From Bufo bufo (lineage: Eukaryota; Chordata; Amphibia; Anura; Bufonidae): a stretch of 64,000 bases of DNA. Where the stretch lies: assembly GCF_905171765.1 (NCBI RefSeq), contig NC_053391.1, positions 686,459,257-686,523,256 of the forward strand, read 5' to 3'. Below, piece by piece: positions 17,943 to 29,550 of the stretch. Numbering within the stretch: the first letter of the stretch is position 1; each line of letters begins with the position of its first letter. Below the pieces are notes generated by a model. The model saw only the letters and a program-made list of their open reading frames with translations, was not told the origin of the DNA and made no database searches. The position numbers were made by a program, and so were the translations under genes.

Positions 17943-19528
17943 TACACTGCTCAAAAAAATAAAGGGAACACACAAATAACACATCCTAGATCTGAGTTAA
18001 TTATATATTCTTCTGAAATACTTTGTTCTTTACATAGTTGAATGTGCTGACAACAAAATCACACAAAAATAAAAAAATGGAAATCAAATTTTTCAACCCA
18101 TGGAGGTCTGGATTTGGAGTCACACTCAAAATTAAAGTGGAAAAACACACTACAGGCTGATCCAACTTTGATGTAATGTCCTTAAAACAAGTCAAAATGA
18201 GGCTCAGTAGTGTGTGTGGCCTCCACGTGCCTGTATGACCTCCCTACAACGCCTGTGCATGCTCCTGATGAGGTGGCGGACGGTCTCCTGAGGGATCTCC
18301 TCTCAGACCTGGACTAAAGCATCTGCCAACTCCTGGACAGTCTGTGGTGCAACGTGACGTTGGTGGATAGAGCGAGACATGATGTCCCAGATGTGCTCAA
18401 TTGGATTCAGGTCTGGGGAACGGGCGGGCCAGTCCATAGCATCAATGCCTACGTCTTGCAGGAACTGCTGACACACTCCAGCCACATGAGGTCTAGCATT
18501 GTCTTGCATTAGGAGGAACCCAGGGCCAACCGCACCAGCATATGGTCTAAAAAGGGGTCTGAGGATCTCATCTCGGTACCTAATGGCAGTCAGGCTACCT
18601 CTGGCGAGCACATGGAGGGCTGTGCGGCCCTCCAAAGAAATGCCACCCCACACCATTACTGACCCAATGCCAAACCGGTCATGCTGGAGGATGTTGCAGG
18701 CAGCAGAACGTTCTCCACGGCGTCTCCAGACTCTGTCACGTCTGTCACATGTGCTCAGTGTGAACCTGCTTTCATCTGTGAAGAGCACAGGGCACCAGTG
18801 GCGAATTTGCCAATCTTGGTGTTCTCTGGCAATTGCCAAACGTCCTGCACGGTGTTGGGCTGTAAGCACAACCCCCACCTGTGGACGTCGGGCCCTCATA
18901 TCACCCTCATGGAGTCTGTTTCTGACCGTTTGAGCAGACACATGCACATTTGTGGCCTGCTGGAGGTCATTTTGCAGGGCTCTGGCAGTGCTCCTCCTGT
19001 TCCTCCTTGCACAAAGGCAGAGGTAGCGGTCCTGCTGCTGGGTTGTTGCCCTCCTACGGCCTCCTCCACGTCTCCTGATGTACTGGCCTGTCTCCTGGTA
19101 GCGCCTCCATGCTCTGGACACTACGCTGACAGACACAGCAAACCTTCTTGCCACAGCTCGCATTGATGTGCCATCCTGGATAAGCTGCACTACCTGAGCC
19201 ACTTGTGTGGGTTGTAGACTCCGTCTCATGCTACCACTAGAATGAAAGCACCGCCAGCATTCAAAAGTGACCAAAACATCAGCCAGGAAGCATAGGAACT
19301 GAGAAGTGGTCTGTGGTCACCACCTGCAGAACCACTCCTTTATTGGGGGTGTCTTGCTAATTGCCTATAATTTCCACCTGTTGTCTATCCCATTTGCACA
19401 ACAGCATGTGAAATTGATTGTCACTCAGTGTTGCTTCCTAAGTGGACAGTTTGATTTCACAGAAGTGTGATTGACTTGGAGTTACATTGTGTTGTTTAAG
19501 TGTTCCCTTTATTTTTTTGAGCAGTGTA
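17943..19528 (-). mobile_element. Tc1-like DD34E DNA transposon, nearly full length
   Basis: The termini are inverted: TACACTGCTCAAAAAAATAA at 17943 and its complement ending at 19528. The element is about 1.59 kb and was inserted in a TA-rich stretch. It contains one transposase gene on the minus strand with a single premature stop. High integrity suggests a fairly young copy. Confidence 0.88.
18204..19229 (-). pseudogene. Tc1-like transposase (DD34E) with one premature stop
   Basis: The likely start is Met at 19229 ([20 protein letters not shown]); an upstream in-frame Met at 19274 is also possible. The helix-turn-helix region is followed by catalytic motifs [18 protein letters not shown] and [11 protein letters not shown]. 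There are 34 residues between the second D and the E. A TGA at 18305-18303 stops the frame after ..ALVQV; the same frame then continues for 32 codons to a stop at 18206-18204 with normal Tc1 C-terminal features (IPQETVRHLIRSMHRRC). The catalytic core is intact but the C-terminal tail would be lost. Confidence 0.85.
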
Positions 19529-19529
19529 T

Positions 19530-20517
19530 AAAGGACGTATATATGTGTGTATGTTCCGCGATCACTCCAAAACGCAACCATCCATTTCAACGAAACTTGG
19601 TATACACATCCCTTGCTACCTGGAAAGAAATCTTGTGGGGGTCTCAGCTCTCTAGCACGTACCGTTCCTGAGATATTCCCCCCAATGCAAATATGGCACA
19701 TCACATGACCTACATTAGCCAATAGAAGCCAGCAAGTCTTTCTCTTCATATCCCAACTGCCATACACACGGTCACATGTCCCTTATCAGCCAATAGAAGC
19801 TCGCAGGCCCTTAGTCTCCACATACACACAGTTTTACACCAGGTTTCCATAACAACCCAGCTATTTTTTGTCACTGCTGTAGGTCAGCTTTAAAGGGACA
19901 GGTCGCTGTGGATCACACTGTTAATGGAGCGGAGTACTGTGGAGGTGACAGTTCAGGGGGCAGGTAGGATGGACATTCAGGCCACCCTCAAAAGACGGAC
20001 TTAAAATCTCCACCCCCCAGGACCCGCTAAGCCACGCCCCTGATCCGGTTAGGCCACGCCCCTCCCACTCCGCAGCCGACAGGGATTAAAAAAAAAATGA
20101 AGGCAAAAATCCACTTCTGTCAGCTGCAGGGGAGGGAGGGAGGGATGTGACTTTCTTCCTGCAGCTCACACTCAGACAGCACAGTGCTGCAGTCTGAGAG
20201 CGAGCTGTTCCAAAGGAGATCCCTGCATGAGATATTCCCCAAAAATGCATTAGCCAATAGAAGTCTGGTCACATGACCCTTATCAGCCAATAGAAGCTCG
20301 CAGGCCCTTAGTCTCCACATACACACAGTTTTACACCAGGTTTCCATAACAACCCAGCCATCTTTCTTCACTGCTGTAGGTCCGCTTTAAAGGGGCGGGG
20401 TGCTGTACAGGTCACAGTTATGGGGGGATACTGTCGATATCTTTTAACAGAAACATTAGATGAAATAGGGGGCGCCTTCACAGAAAATTCCACGACTGAA
20501 AATCAGTTCCATTCACC
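19530..20517. repeat. Dispersed repeat with a partial ~0.5-kb duplication
   Basis: A block containing 'cttatcagccaatagaagctcgcaggccc' and 'gttttacaccaggtttccataacaaccc' occurs at 19778-19862 and again at 20278-20362. The opening piece (19552-19680: atcactccaaaacgcaacca, gaaacttggtatacac) looks like a family-wide repeat head. No coding frame is credible. Confidence 0.6.
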
Positions 20518-20641
20518 TTAAAGGGGTTGTCTCATCTTAGACAATGGGGGGGGCATATCGCTAGGAGATGCCCCCATTTGTCTGATAGGTGCGGGTCCTA
20601 GCAATATGCCTCCATTGTCTAAGATGAGACAACCCCTTTAA
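20518..20641. mobile_element. Short palindromic MITE with TTAA ends
   Basis: The arms are CCTTAAAGGGGTTGTCTCAT and its complement, with TTAA at 20518-20521 and 20638-20641. The middle contains 'ggggcatat' blocks. It is related to the longer element at 21336-24717. Confidence 0.75.
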
Positions 20642-21090
20642 GGTGGCTTGCAGAAATCTGTGCTCTTCCCAATTCAAATGAATGGAACCGAATTTTAAGC
20701 TGTGAAATTTCGCGCCGCGTGTGAAGGCGCTCTTACCTCTCCAATCATCATTTATTAGTGGAAGCAATGGTCAGCTGACGAGCGCTCGTAGCGGTGTAAG
20801 TTTATCCCTCACCAGGGCCGCGCTGTGGTCACCGGCACTCCTAAATAAGAGCGCCAATTTCAGGTAGCTGAGGTGCGTCCGGGCTAGCGGTGTCTTGTAG
20901 GGCGACAAGCGTGTCTAGGCTGGCTGAGTCTTATGGTGCCACAGGTTGAAGAGCTTTCTCGGACACTTGCAGGGGTTATCCAAACCCTAGACACATTTCG
21001 GGGCTCCTGGCCCCCTCGTCAGTAGAAGTGGGCCGGGAGGGGCCAGCAGGCCCACCACATTTACCATTTTCTACGCCTTTTTGGGATCAG

Positions 21091-21235
21091 CAACCTCCGG
21101 CTATTCTGAAACTACAACTCCCAGAATCCTCCTTTCACTTCTACGGGAGTAAAAAATAAAAAAACAGCCAGGCAAGTGTGCATGCTAGGAGTTGTAGTTT
21201 CACAGCAGCTGGAGTGCTAAAGGTTGCCGACTGGT
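21091..21235. repeat. Foldback repeat ('catgctgggagttgtagtttc' family)
   Basis: Arms GAAACTACAACTCCCAGAAT (21109) and TGCTAGGAGTTGTAGTTTCA (21183) face each other around an A-rich loop. The same architecture occurs at 37818-37945. Confidence 0.7.
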
Positions 21236-21549
21236 GGTGCAGATAATGGTCTAGAATGATGCCAGCAAGGAAGCCATCTTACATGTAGACCGGCGCCTCT
21301 TCATAACCTCAGCGATCCACAGCCGGCACAGGGGCTTAAAGAGGTGTCTCGTCATGGATAAGGGGGGCATATCACTAGGATATGCCCCCATTGTCTTATA
21401 GGTGTGGGCAGGGCCGGCGCTTCCATATAGTCAATTGCCCCCGGGCCCCCCCGCAACTAACTATATTTTCATAGCGGCAGGACAGTCACACAGGGAGATG
21501 AGCGCTTCCATTGTCCTCAGGACTACGATACAGATGGAAGTGCTGGGGC

Positions 21550-22085
21550 AGGGGAGGGAGAGGCCTCTGGCTACTGGCACATGATCGGGGGGGCCTCTGG
21601 CTACTGGCACATGATATAGGGGGGCTCTTATTACTGGCACATTATTGGGGGACATCATGGGGGCACTTCTTACTGGCACATTATTGGTGGATCTACTGAG
21701 GCCACAAAGAACTGTTATTTTATATGGGGACTCTGTATAGGGGCATTTTATACTGGGACACATTATGGTGGGTACTATGGGGAAGGGGAGAGAGGAGTAC
21801 TATGGGGTCATCTATGGGTGCACTGAGAAGGGGTATTTTATACTTAAAAATTATGGGGGACATTGAGGGCATCTACTGGGGCATTTTATACTGGAGCATT
21901 ATGGGGGGCACTAGGAGGAAGGGGGGAGAGGAGCACTATGGGGGCATTTACTGGGGGCCCTATATAGGTGTATTTTATACTGGCACATTATGGGGGCACT
22001 ATGGGGACATTAACTCAACTGGGGGCATTACAAGGGGGTATGTTTTGCACTGTGACATTATAAGGAGAATTCTTTCTACTGGGGG
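21550..22085. repeat. Degenerate 'ctggcacattatgggg' minisatellite
   Basis: Loosely repeated 'tactggcacatgat(a)ggggggc', 'gggggcacttattactggcacatt' and 'gggcattttatactgggacacatt' units occur. They match the array inside the hAT copy at 51690-52900. Confidence 0.7.
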
Positions 22086-22159
22086 GCATTATGGTGGGCT
22101 TTATTACTCCCCCATGGTATGAGCCCCTAGTAGCAGCACCAGCCTCTCCCCGCTACAGT

Positions 22160-24312
22160 ATAGGGGCACAGTGTAGAGGTATACTGTGGGGCACAGTGTA
22201 GAGGTATACTGTGGGGCACAGTGTAGAGGTATACTGTGGGGCACAGTGTAGAGGTATACTGTGGGGCACAGTGTAGAGGTATACTGTGGGGCACAGTGTA
22301 GAGGTATACTGTGGGGCACAGTGTAGAGGTATACTGTGGGGCACAGTGTAGAGGTATACTGTGGGGCACAGTGTAGAGGTATACTGTGGGGCACAGTGTA
22401 GAGGTATACTGTGGGGCACAGTGTAGAGGTATACTGTGGGGCACAGTGTAGAGGTATACTGTGGGGCACAGTGTAGAGGTATACTGTGGGGCACAGTGTA
22501 GAGGTATACTGTGGGGCACAGTGTAGAGGTATACTGTGGGGCACAGTGTAGAGGTATACTGTGGGGCACAGTGTAGAGGTATACTGTGGGGCACAGTGTA
22601 GAGGTATACTGTGGGGCACAGTGTAGAGGTATACTGTGGGGCACAGTGTAGAGGTATACTGTGGGGCACAGTGTAGAGGTATACTGTGGGGCACAGTGTA
22701 GAGGTATACTGTGGGGCACAGTGTAGAGGTATACTGTGGGGCACAGTGTAGAGGTATACTGTGGGGCACAGTGTAGAGGTATACTGTGGGGCACAGTGTA
22801 GAGGTATACTGTGGGGCACAGTGTAGAGGTATACTGTGGGGCACAGTGTAGAGGTATACTGTGGGGCACAGTGTAGAGGTATACTGTGGGGCACAGTGTA
22901 GAGGTATACTGTGGGGCACAGTGTAGAGGTATACTGTGGGGCACAGTGTAGAGGTATACTGTGGGGCACAGTGTAGAGGTATACTGTGGGGCACAGTGTA
23001 GAGGTATACTGTGGGGCACAGTGTAGAGGTATACTGTGGGGCACAGTGTAGAGGTATACTGTGGGGCACAGTGTAGAGGTATACTGTGGGGCACAGTGTA
23101 GAGGTATACTGTGGGGCACAGTGTAGAGGTATACTGTGGGGCACAGTGTAGAGGTATACTGTGGGGCACAGTGTAGAGGTATACTGTGGGGCACAGTGTA
23201 GAGGTATACTGTGGGGCACAGTGTAGAGGTATACTGTGGGGCACAGTGTAGAGGTATACTGTGGGGCACAGTGTAGAGGTATACTGTGGGGCACAGTGTA
23301 GAGGTATACTGTGGGGCACAGTGTAGAGGTATACTGTGGGGCACAGTGTAGAGGTATACTGTGGGGCACAGTGTAGAGGTATACTGTGGGGCACAGTGTA
23401 GAGGTATACTGTGGGGCACAGTGTAGAGGTATACTGTGGGGCACAGTGTAGAGGTATACTGTGGGGCACAGTGTAGAGGTATACTGTGGGGCACAGTGTA
23501 GAGGTATACTGTGGGGCACAGTGTAGAGGTATACTGTGGGGCACAGTGTAGAGGTATACTGTGGGGCACAGTGTAGAGGTATACTGTGGGGCACAGTGTA
23601 GAGGTATACTGTGGGGCACAGTGTAGAGGTATACTGTGGGGCACAGTGTAGAGGTATACTGTGGGGCACAGTGTAGAGGTATACTGTGGGGCACAGTGTA
23701 GAGGTATACTGTGGGGCACAGTGTAGAGGTATACTGTGGGGCACAGTGTAGAGGTATACTGTGGGGCACAGTGTAGAGGTATACTGTGGGGCACAGTGTA
23801 GAGGTATACTGTGGGGCACAGTGTAGAGGTATACTGTGGGGCACAGTGTAGAGGTATACTGTGGGGCACAGTGTAGAGGTATACTGTGGGGCACAGTGTA
23901 GAGGTATACTGTGGGGCACAGTGTAGAGGTATACTGTGGGGCACAGTGTAGAGGTATACTGTGGGGCACAGTGTAGAGGTATACTGTGGGGCACAGTGTA
24001 GAGGTATACTGTGGGGCACAGTGTAGAGGTATACTGTGGGGCACAGTGTAGAGGTATACTGTGGGGCACAGTGTAGAGGTATACTGTGGGGCACAGTGTA
24101 GAGGTATACTGTGGGGCACAGTGTAGAGGTATACTGTGGGGCACAGTGTAGAGGTATACTGTGGGGCACAGTGTAGAGGTATACTGTGGGGCACAGTGTA
24201 GAGGTATACTGTGGGGCACAGTGTAGAGGTATACTGTGGGGCACAGTGTAGAGGTATACTGTGGGGCACAGTGTAGAGGTATACTGTGGGGCACAGTGTA
24301 GAGGTATACTGT
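22160..24312. repeat. 25-bp satellite array, about 86 copies, no variation seen
   Basis: The unit is GGCACAGTGTAGAGGTATAC plus TGTGG. I read strict 25-bp periodicity with no substitution from about 22166 to 24300. Since 25 mod 3 is 1 and the unit has no minus-strand stop, all three minus frames stay open for more than 2.1 kb, encoding a 25-residue repeat. These frames are artefacts, with no start context, splice sites or homology. Confidence 0.97.
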
Positions 24313-24350
24313 ATATTATGTGGTCACACAGTATACCTCTACACTGTGCC
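24290..24350. repeat. Terminal inverted unit (23-bp perfect hairpin) at the end of the 25-bp array
   Basis: 24290-24312 (GGCACAGTGTAGAGGTATAC..) is the exact reverse complement of 24328-24350, separated by a 15-bp loop. One inverted unit therefore closes the array. Confidence 0.95.
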
Positions 24351-24400
24351 ACACAATATACAGTTTATGTAAAAGTCAGTGTCATTTGGGGGGGGGGGGG

Positions 24401-26377
24401 TTATATCGATAACAGAGCCCCCAAGTGAAGGCAGGTGTATGCACTGTGCACCCTCCATTCATTTTCTATGGGGCCAGCGAAAGTAGCCGAGCGCTGGATC
24501 AGCTATTTCAGTCGGCCCCATAGAAATGAATAGGAGCGGGAGCTGCACATGCACGGTACGCTCCCATTCACTTCTATGGGGAGCCGGCTTGGTGGTCGCT
24601 GGAACAGAGTCCTCCAGTCACCACCTTGCGGGGCTCTGTTCGCTATATAGCTGCTGGGGCCCACACCCACAAGACTATGGGGGCATATCATTGTATATGA
24701 GGAGACAACCCCTTTAAGGCCGGCATCTAAAACTCCAGTCTTAATAAATTACCTTTTTTTTATTCATTCTTACAGCCTAGTCCTGGGCGGCAGCAGTATT
24801 TGTGTAGCTTGTGTGTTAATCAGTGTCTATTACTACACACAGACCGAGCGTCTCCCCGTACATTGCAGGCTTGTAGATCGGTGGAGTAGAGTATTACCAC
24901 CTTGGATCCATTTTAAGCCGCCCTATTTTACATTCAAAATCAGTCAGTGATCCACCGTGTTCACGGCCGGGTCTGTCGGCCGCCCCCTCCGCTTCCGGGC
25001 CCCTGGGTAGTGACGGCTGGCAAGTTTAGGGAGGTGCTGAAGATTAGCAGCCACGTTTCAGAAACAGCACCACCCCTGGCCACAGGTTGTCTCTGGTACT
25101 GCATTATCGCATACAACCTGTGGTTTGGCGTGGCGCCATGTTCTGCTAATCTTGGACAACGAGGGAGGAGCGAACTTGGGTTTCATTACAATTCCGGTAC
25201 CACGGGCCATAACGGAATTCTACGACAGAATCCATATCAGAATTGTAATAAAACCTGAACTTGTAAGACACAAGTTCGCCCATCCCCAGGAGACAGCCGG
25301 CACCCAGAATCCTAAAGTGCACCCCTGTCTTCGAAATAAGGCAGTTCTGGTGCTAGACAAGCGTCAGATAATCGGACTGGCGTCACCCCACGTTCTCGGG
25401 AAGAGACAAAAACCATCAAATCGCTGAATGAGCTCTGCTACATCTCCTTGCCTCGTCCGGCCTGTGCTGCGGTTTCGCTTCTCTCGCTCCCAGTAAATAA
25501 GCTGCGAGGCGATCGTTTTGTGCATCTTTATTTTTAGATCATGCAAAGTCATACATTAAAAAAGAATTAAAACACGTGAACAGGAGTGGTTTGGTCCCGA
25601 GGAGGGTGAGGGGAGTAGTCTGCAGACGAGTCACGTCTGGAACGTGACCGTCGCGCAACAGATGAGTGAGCAAACAAAAAAAAAAAAAAAAAAAGCAGAA
25701 GTCCTCTTGGGTTGCAGCTTGTGGTGTGCTTAAAGGAATTGAAAGCTGCAACTGATAACTGGCCCCATATGACTACACAACCACCAGACCAGTAATCCTG
25801 CAAACACTACTAGGATAACCACACTCTAGTCACAACCAAAGCTGCACTGGCAGTTTAGGAAAGCTCTGGTAATACACGTATGGCATCATTCCCCCCCCCC
25901 CCCAAGATGAAGCAAAACTACAACTCTCAGCATGCCCCGACAGCCAGCTGTGAGAACGTGCTGGGAATTGACAACTGAGGGACACCAATCTGGAGCAGCT
26001 GTATGTCAATTCTCAAAACTGGAGCTAAACCTAAACTCAGGCATCAAAATTGACAAATTCTTATTAAAAATAAAAAACACTAAAAGCTGAAGTAAAATAT
26101 TCAGGGGAGGGCGGGGCTATTTTTTTTTTTTAAAAAAGGTCCCTTTTTGTTACAGAAAACTAGGAGACGGCAACATGGCCGCCACAGGACATTCCCGCTT
26201 GCTCCTAGACTGGTGAAGAATGGGATATTTTTTTTTTTTTTAGTTTATATTATTCCTTTTTTTTTTTTTTTTTTTATAAGTGTGAAGAAAGGACAATGGG
26301 GGGACCTAACGTAAACCGTACTAAGAGGTAGAGACAGGCCGGGGGAGAGGTTACAACCCAAAGGCCAGAGCGGCGCC
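24401..26377. other. UCP2 downstream/3' UTR region, no gene recognised
   Basis: 24401-24717 is MITE arm sequence. 24721-25520 has open frames up to 103 codons but no recognised domain or splice context. 25530-26377 is probably UCP2 3' UTR, with poly-T and poly-A runs near 25675, 26120, 26230 and 26257. Confidence 0.45.
25528..25533 (-). terminator. Candidate UCP2 polyadenylation signal AATAAA (minus strand)
   Basis: Minus-strand AATAAA lies about 845 bp after the UCP2 stop codon. It is the clearest hexamer downstream, but other sites could be used. Confidence 0.4.
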
Positions 26378-28427
26378 TCAGAAAGGAGCCTCCCAGGAGA
26401 CGCGGGCGGACATCATGGCTCTCTTCAGCTGCTCGTACGTCACAAACATCACGACGTTCCAGGAGCCCAGCCTCAGGAAGGACGGCATGAACCTGCGTGA
26501 GGAGAGAGGTGGCGGGTTATTACGGACGCTGCTGAGCATTTCAGAGGGGTTTCCACTTTTGGCCACTAGGGGGCGCCGTTCTACTGGATTCCAGGAGTTG
26601 CCCAATTGTTAGCACTTACCCCTTGTAGAAAGCCATGGGCCCCTCCTTGCGCACCATGGTGAGGGCACAGTTCAGGGCACTTTGGTACTGTCCCTTGGCA
26701 GAGTTCATGTATCTTGTCTTCACTACATCAACGGGGGAAGCGATCACCGTGGTGCAGAAACCAGCGCCGAACGCAGCGGTGAAGTGACACGGGAGGGTGT
26801 CTGCAGGATTATACAGGGGGTCATCATCAGCGCCGTCTCACACATACATATTAACGGTTTGCAATGAAATTCAGCGGCAAACATTTAAGGTTTCCATTCA
26901 CTGACAGCAACCAGAGGACGGATATCGGTCTTGATCACAGACCACTCATTCCACCGAGGGCCAACTGAGCAATCAGCCCAAGGACAGTCATCCGGATCTG
27001 GATTTGAGCAATGAAGGTTTCCATTCACTTACAGCAATCAGATCTTTAAAGGAGCACAATTGCTGAAGTTTAAAAATTTGAGGATTTTTTTTTAATAACG
27101 GGACCACTCACCGCTCATGAGGTTGGATTTCAGGAGGGCGTCCTTGATGAGGTCATAGGTCACCAGCTCAGTGCAATTTACTAAGGCGTTTCGGGTGATG
27201 CCGGGGGCGGTGCCTACGTGAAAAAAATAAAATATAAAAACCTCAAACCTGCAAAACTACTACATTTTTTTGCAATGAAGAAAAAAAAAAAAAAAAAAAG
27301 TTTAGCGCAAACCTTTCCAGAGGCCGCGCATGCCCTCCTCCTTGGCGATGGTCCGGTAGGCGTCCATCGTCCCCTTGTATCTTCTGGAGCTGGAGACGTT
27401 GGCCTGAGCTTGGAAGCGCACCTTCACCACATCCGTGGGCTGAGCGATTGCGACGGCCATGGCTCCGGTCGTGCAGCCGGCGAGAAGTCTGCTCCCGATT
27501 CCGACATCTGCAGGATAAAGCCATGGATGATAAACTCTGCTCACGACGTCATTAACCCTACTAATGCTGAAACATTGCTACATCTCCCATTGTGCAGACA
27601 CTGAACAAGCAGGGGGTGAACCAGGGTAACTGCTTGTTCAGTGTCTGGTGCAGGAAACTTTTTTTTTAGTGCAGCTTTGGATGTGACTGGAGTAGAAAAC
27701 CCCACATGCAGTTAGTGCGGTCTACTTACGTTCAGATCCTTTGGTGTAGAATTGCTTGACAGAGTCATAGAGTCCGATACGGACGGACGCGAAACTCATC
27801 TGTCGCTGGAGACCGGCCACCAGCCCGTTGTAAAGGCTCCGCGGTCCTTCAGTCTTGACCATGGTGGAGATGGTCCCGAAGACGCCCTTATACTGGGAAG
27901 ACTTCACGTTGACTGGTGTCTTGGTCTCTCCTTGGATCTACATGGGGGGGGGGGGGGGAGAGAGAAGGTAGATGTAGCTACACAGGTCTATCCAATGTAT
28001 GGATTATCAGCTCTCAGGAAAGCTGGGTGACCACCCCTAACCCAGAGCTGAAATGCAGCAATACTAGTTGTCACCCAGCTTTTCCAGGATTCAAAATGGC
28101 AGATTATGTAGTGGGGGGGTAGCCTGGCAGATATCGGACAACCCCTCAAGGATCTGCGATGGCAGTCACCCAGCTTTCCCAGAAACAGATCAACACTAAA
28201 TGGCAGTTTTAGGCCTCTTTCACACGACCGCGTGTCCCACATATGGCGACACATTAGTGTGAAAGAGGCCTTAGGAGGACTGTATGGACCCCGGGACTCA
28301 CCTGGAGACGGACTTTCGCAGTGTCCAGAGGGAAGGTGAACAGGTCAGCAATGCACGCTGCCGTACCTGCGCCAATGAACTTCACCGCGGCGGTAGGGGG
28401 GACGTCGGTGGGTTTGAAGCCAACCAT
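26378..28427 (-). CDS. UCP2: Mitochondrial uncoupling protein 2, complete coding region in 6 exons
   Basis: Coding exons are 28427-28302, 27937-27730, 27507-27313, 27213-27112, 26800-26620 and 26492-26378. All are GT..AG and the sum is 927 nt, 308 aa, against 309 in human. Exon sizes 195, 102, 181 and 115 match the mammalian gene; the 208-nt exon is one codon shorter. The protein is an SLC25 carrier of the inner mitochondrial membrane with three ~100-residue repeats of two helices each. Signature motifs are [11 protein letters not shown] (P33), [11 protein letters not shown] (P135) and [12 protein letters not shown] (P233). The C-terminal [20 protein letters not shown] segment is the conserved UCP nucleotide-binding region. 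It exports C4 metabolites and modulates proton leak and ROS. The start is [12 protein letters not shown], as in other UCP2. Two leader exons lie upstream. Confidence 0.97.
28212..28270. mobile_element. 59-bp palindromic mini-MITE in the first coding-exon intron of UCP2
   Basis: GGCCTCTTTCACAC at the left and GTGTGAAAGAGGCC at the right are flanked by TTA on both sides (28209-28211, 28271-28273). The 3-bp TTA duplication and ends are Harbinger-like. The same terminal style, with 'ctactttcacac', is seen at 54012. Confidence 0.7.
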
Positions 28428-29550
28428 TTTGGATGATGCAGATAATCGAGAAGATGACTGGGGTTATAGTGATGTAGTGATAAGACAAGGCAGATCAACT
28501 CCGCCCGATCCTTAAAAAAAAAAAAAAAAAAGTGAAAATTGATTGCACCAAAAATGACAAAATTCTGAACATAAAATAATATCCACATGTTGCCAACATA
28601 GAACACAATGTAACATCGCACTTGGAGGATTCTGTGCATCGCCCCACCCCCCACCAGCAGATAACGGCCGCTTCAGTCTGGTCCACTACGGCCGTTCCCA
28701 GGGGACCGGACCCATATAGCGCATCTATAGGGTTCCATGATAAAGCGTATTTTTTTTTTTTTTAGCTAATATATATTTTACATCTATATGAAACCTATTA
28801 AAAGTTTAATAAAATTTTTGGCATTTTTAATTCTGTTCAATTCAGTATTTATTTATTTTTAGTTTGTTTATTTTTGAGCACAGATTGTCCCGACTATAGC
28901 GCGGCAGCGTCACAGGCGACGAGAGTTCGGTCATGTTGCAATCTGAAAGTTGTTGCGCCAAGTTTTTGGATTTCTTGCGTCGTGGCAACTTGCGGGTCAC
29001 AACACGACCCTATTCTTTTTGTTGGTTGCGGCGATGCCGCCGTCCGACCACGTGATGTGCGTTGTGGCCCCAAAGCTAGCTAAACCTAACGCATCAAGAC
29101 TGTCCGATATGTAAGGGAACTTGTCTAGACCATAAAAATACAAAAACGTACAGAGCTTTTTTATTTTTCTATGGTAATTTTCTTAATTTACACTTTTCTT
29201 CGTGACGTTGTTTTTCTTTAGCACGAGAGATCTGCAGGGCCCCATCCCCCCCTTATCTCCTGCGCTGGGACCTTTCACCTACATCCTGTACAGAAGAGGC
29301 AACAGTCTGTCTCCACGGTTATCTCCTGTAAGAACAACAACCCCCAGCATCATGTTACCAGGTCAAGTCTAAAGTCTGCATCCACACCTTGTGAAACTGG
29401 GGGGAGGGGGGGGCCACACCTGGGAGCGGCCATAGAACAGCAGGTGCGAGAACCCAGTCCGTTTATTACCTCGTTTTCTATCATTAACTTATTTCCCCGT
29501 AAAAATTTAAAATTTTAATTTTTAATCTTTAATCCCACACAAGACGTTAC
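28428..29550. other. UCP2 leader intron
   Basis: The coding exon probably begins at 28457 (acceptor ataaccccag). Upstream is mostly A/T-rich sequence with homopolymer runs (28514-28531, 28749-28764). No gene is seen on either strand. Confidence 0.5.

Larger units (their letters stand above)
21409..24400. mobile_element. hAT-like non-autonomous element, second copy, right end not found
   Basis: It opens CAGGGCCGGCGCTTCC, close to the hAT terminus at 51305. It shares 'gagatgagcgcttccattgt', the 'actggcacatgat' minisatellite and the tail 'cattatggtgggctttattactcccc' (22087 and 52963) with that copy. After 22150 the copies diverge because a 25-bp array follows. The CCGGCCCTG end is missing. No transposase frame is present. 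Confidence 0.6.
21336..24717. mobile_element. TTAA MITE split by a hAT-like element and tandem arrays
   Basis: The left arm (TTAAAGAGGTGTCTC... then 'ggggggcatatcactaggatatgccccc') and right arm ('gggggcatatcattgtatatgaggagacaaccccTTTAA') match the short MITE at 20518-20641. TTAA lies at 21336-21339 and 24714-24717. Everything from 21409 to about 24400 is foreign to it. Confidence 0.6.

Noticed and set aside
22104..24352. Three minus-strand open frames of 713-741 codons
   Set aside because: They are created by a 25-bp repeat unit without stop codons; because 25 is not a multiple of 3, all three frames stay open and read the same 25-residue repeat. There is no start context, splice signal or homology.
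24947..25427. Two overlapping frames of about 100 codons downstream of UCP2
   Set aside because: No recognisable domain, no splice-site support and no repeat homology I could see. It could be a non-coding or lineage-specific stretch, so no gene is called.
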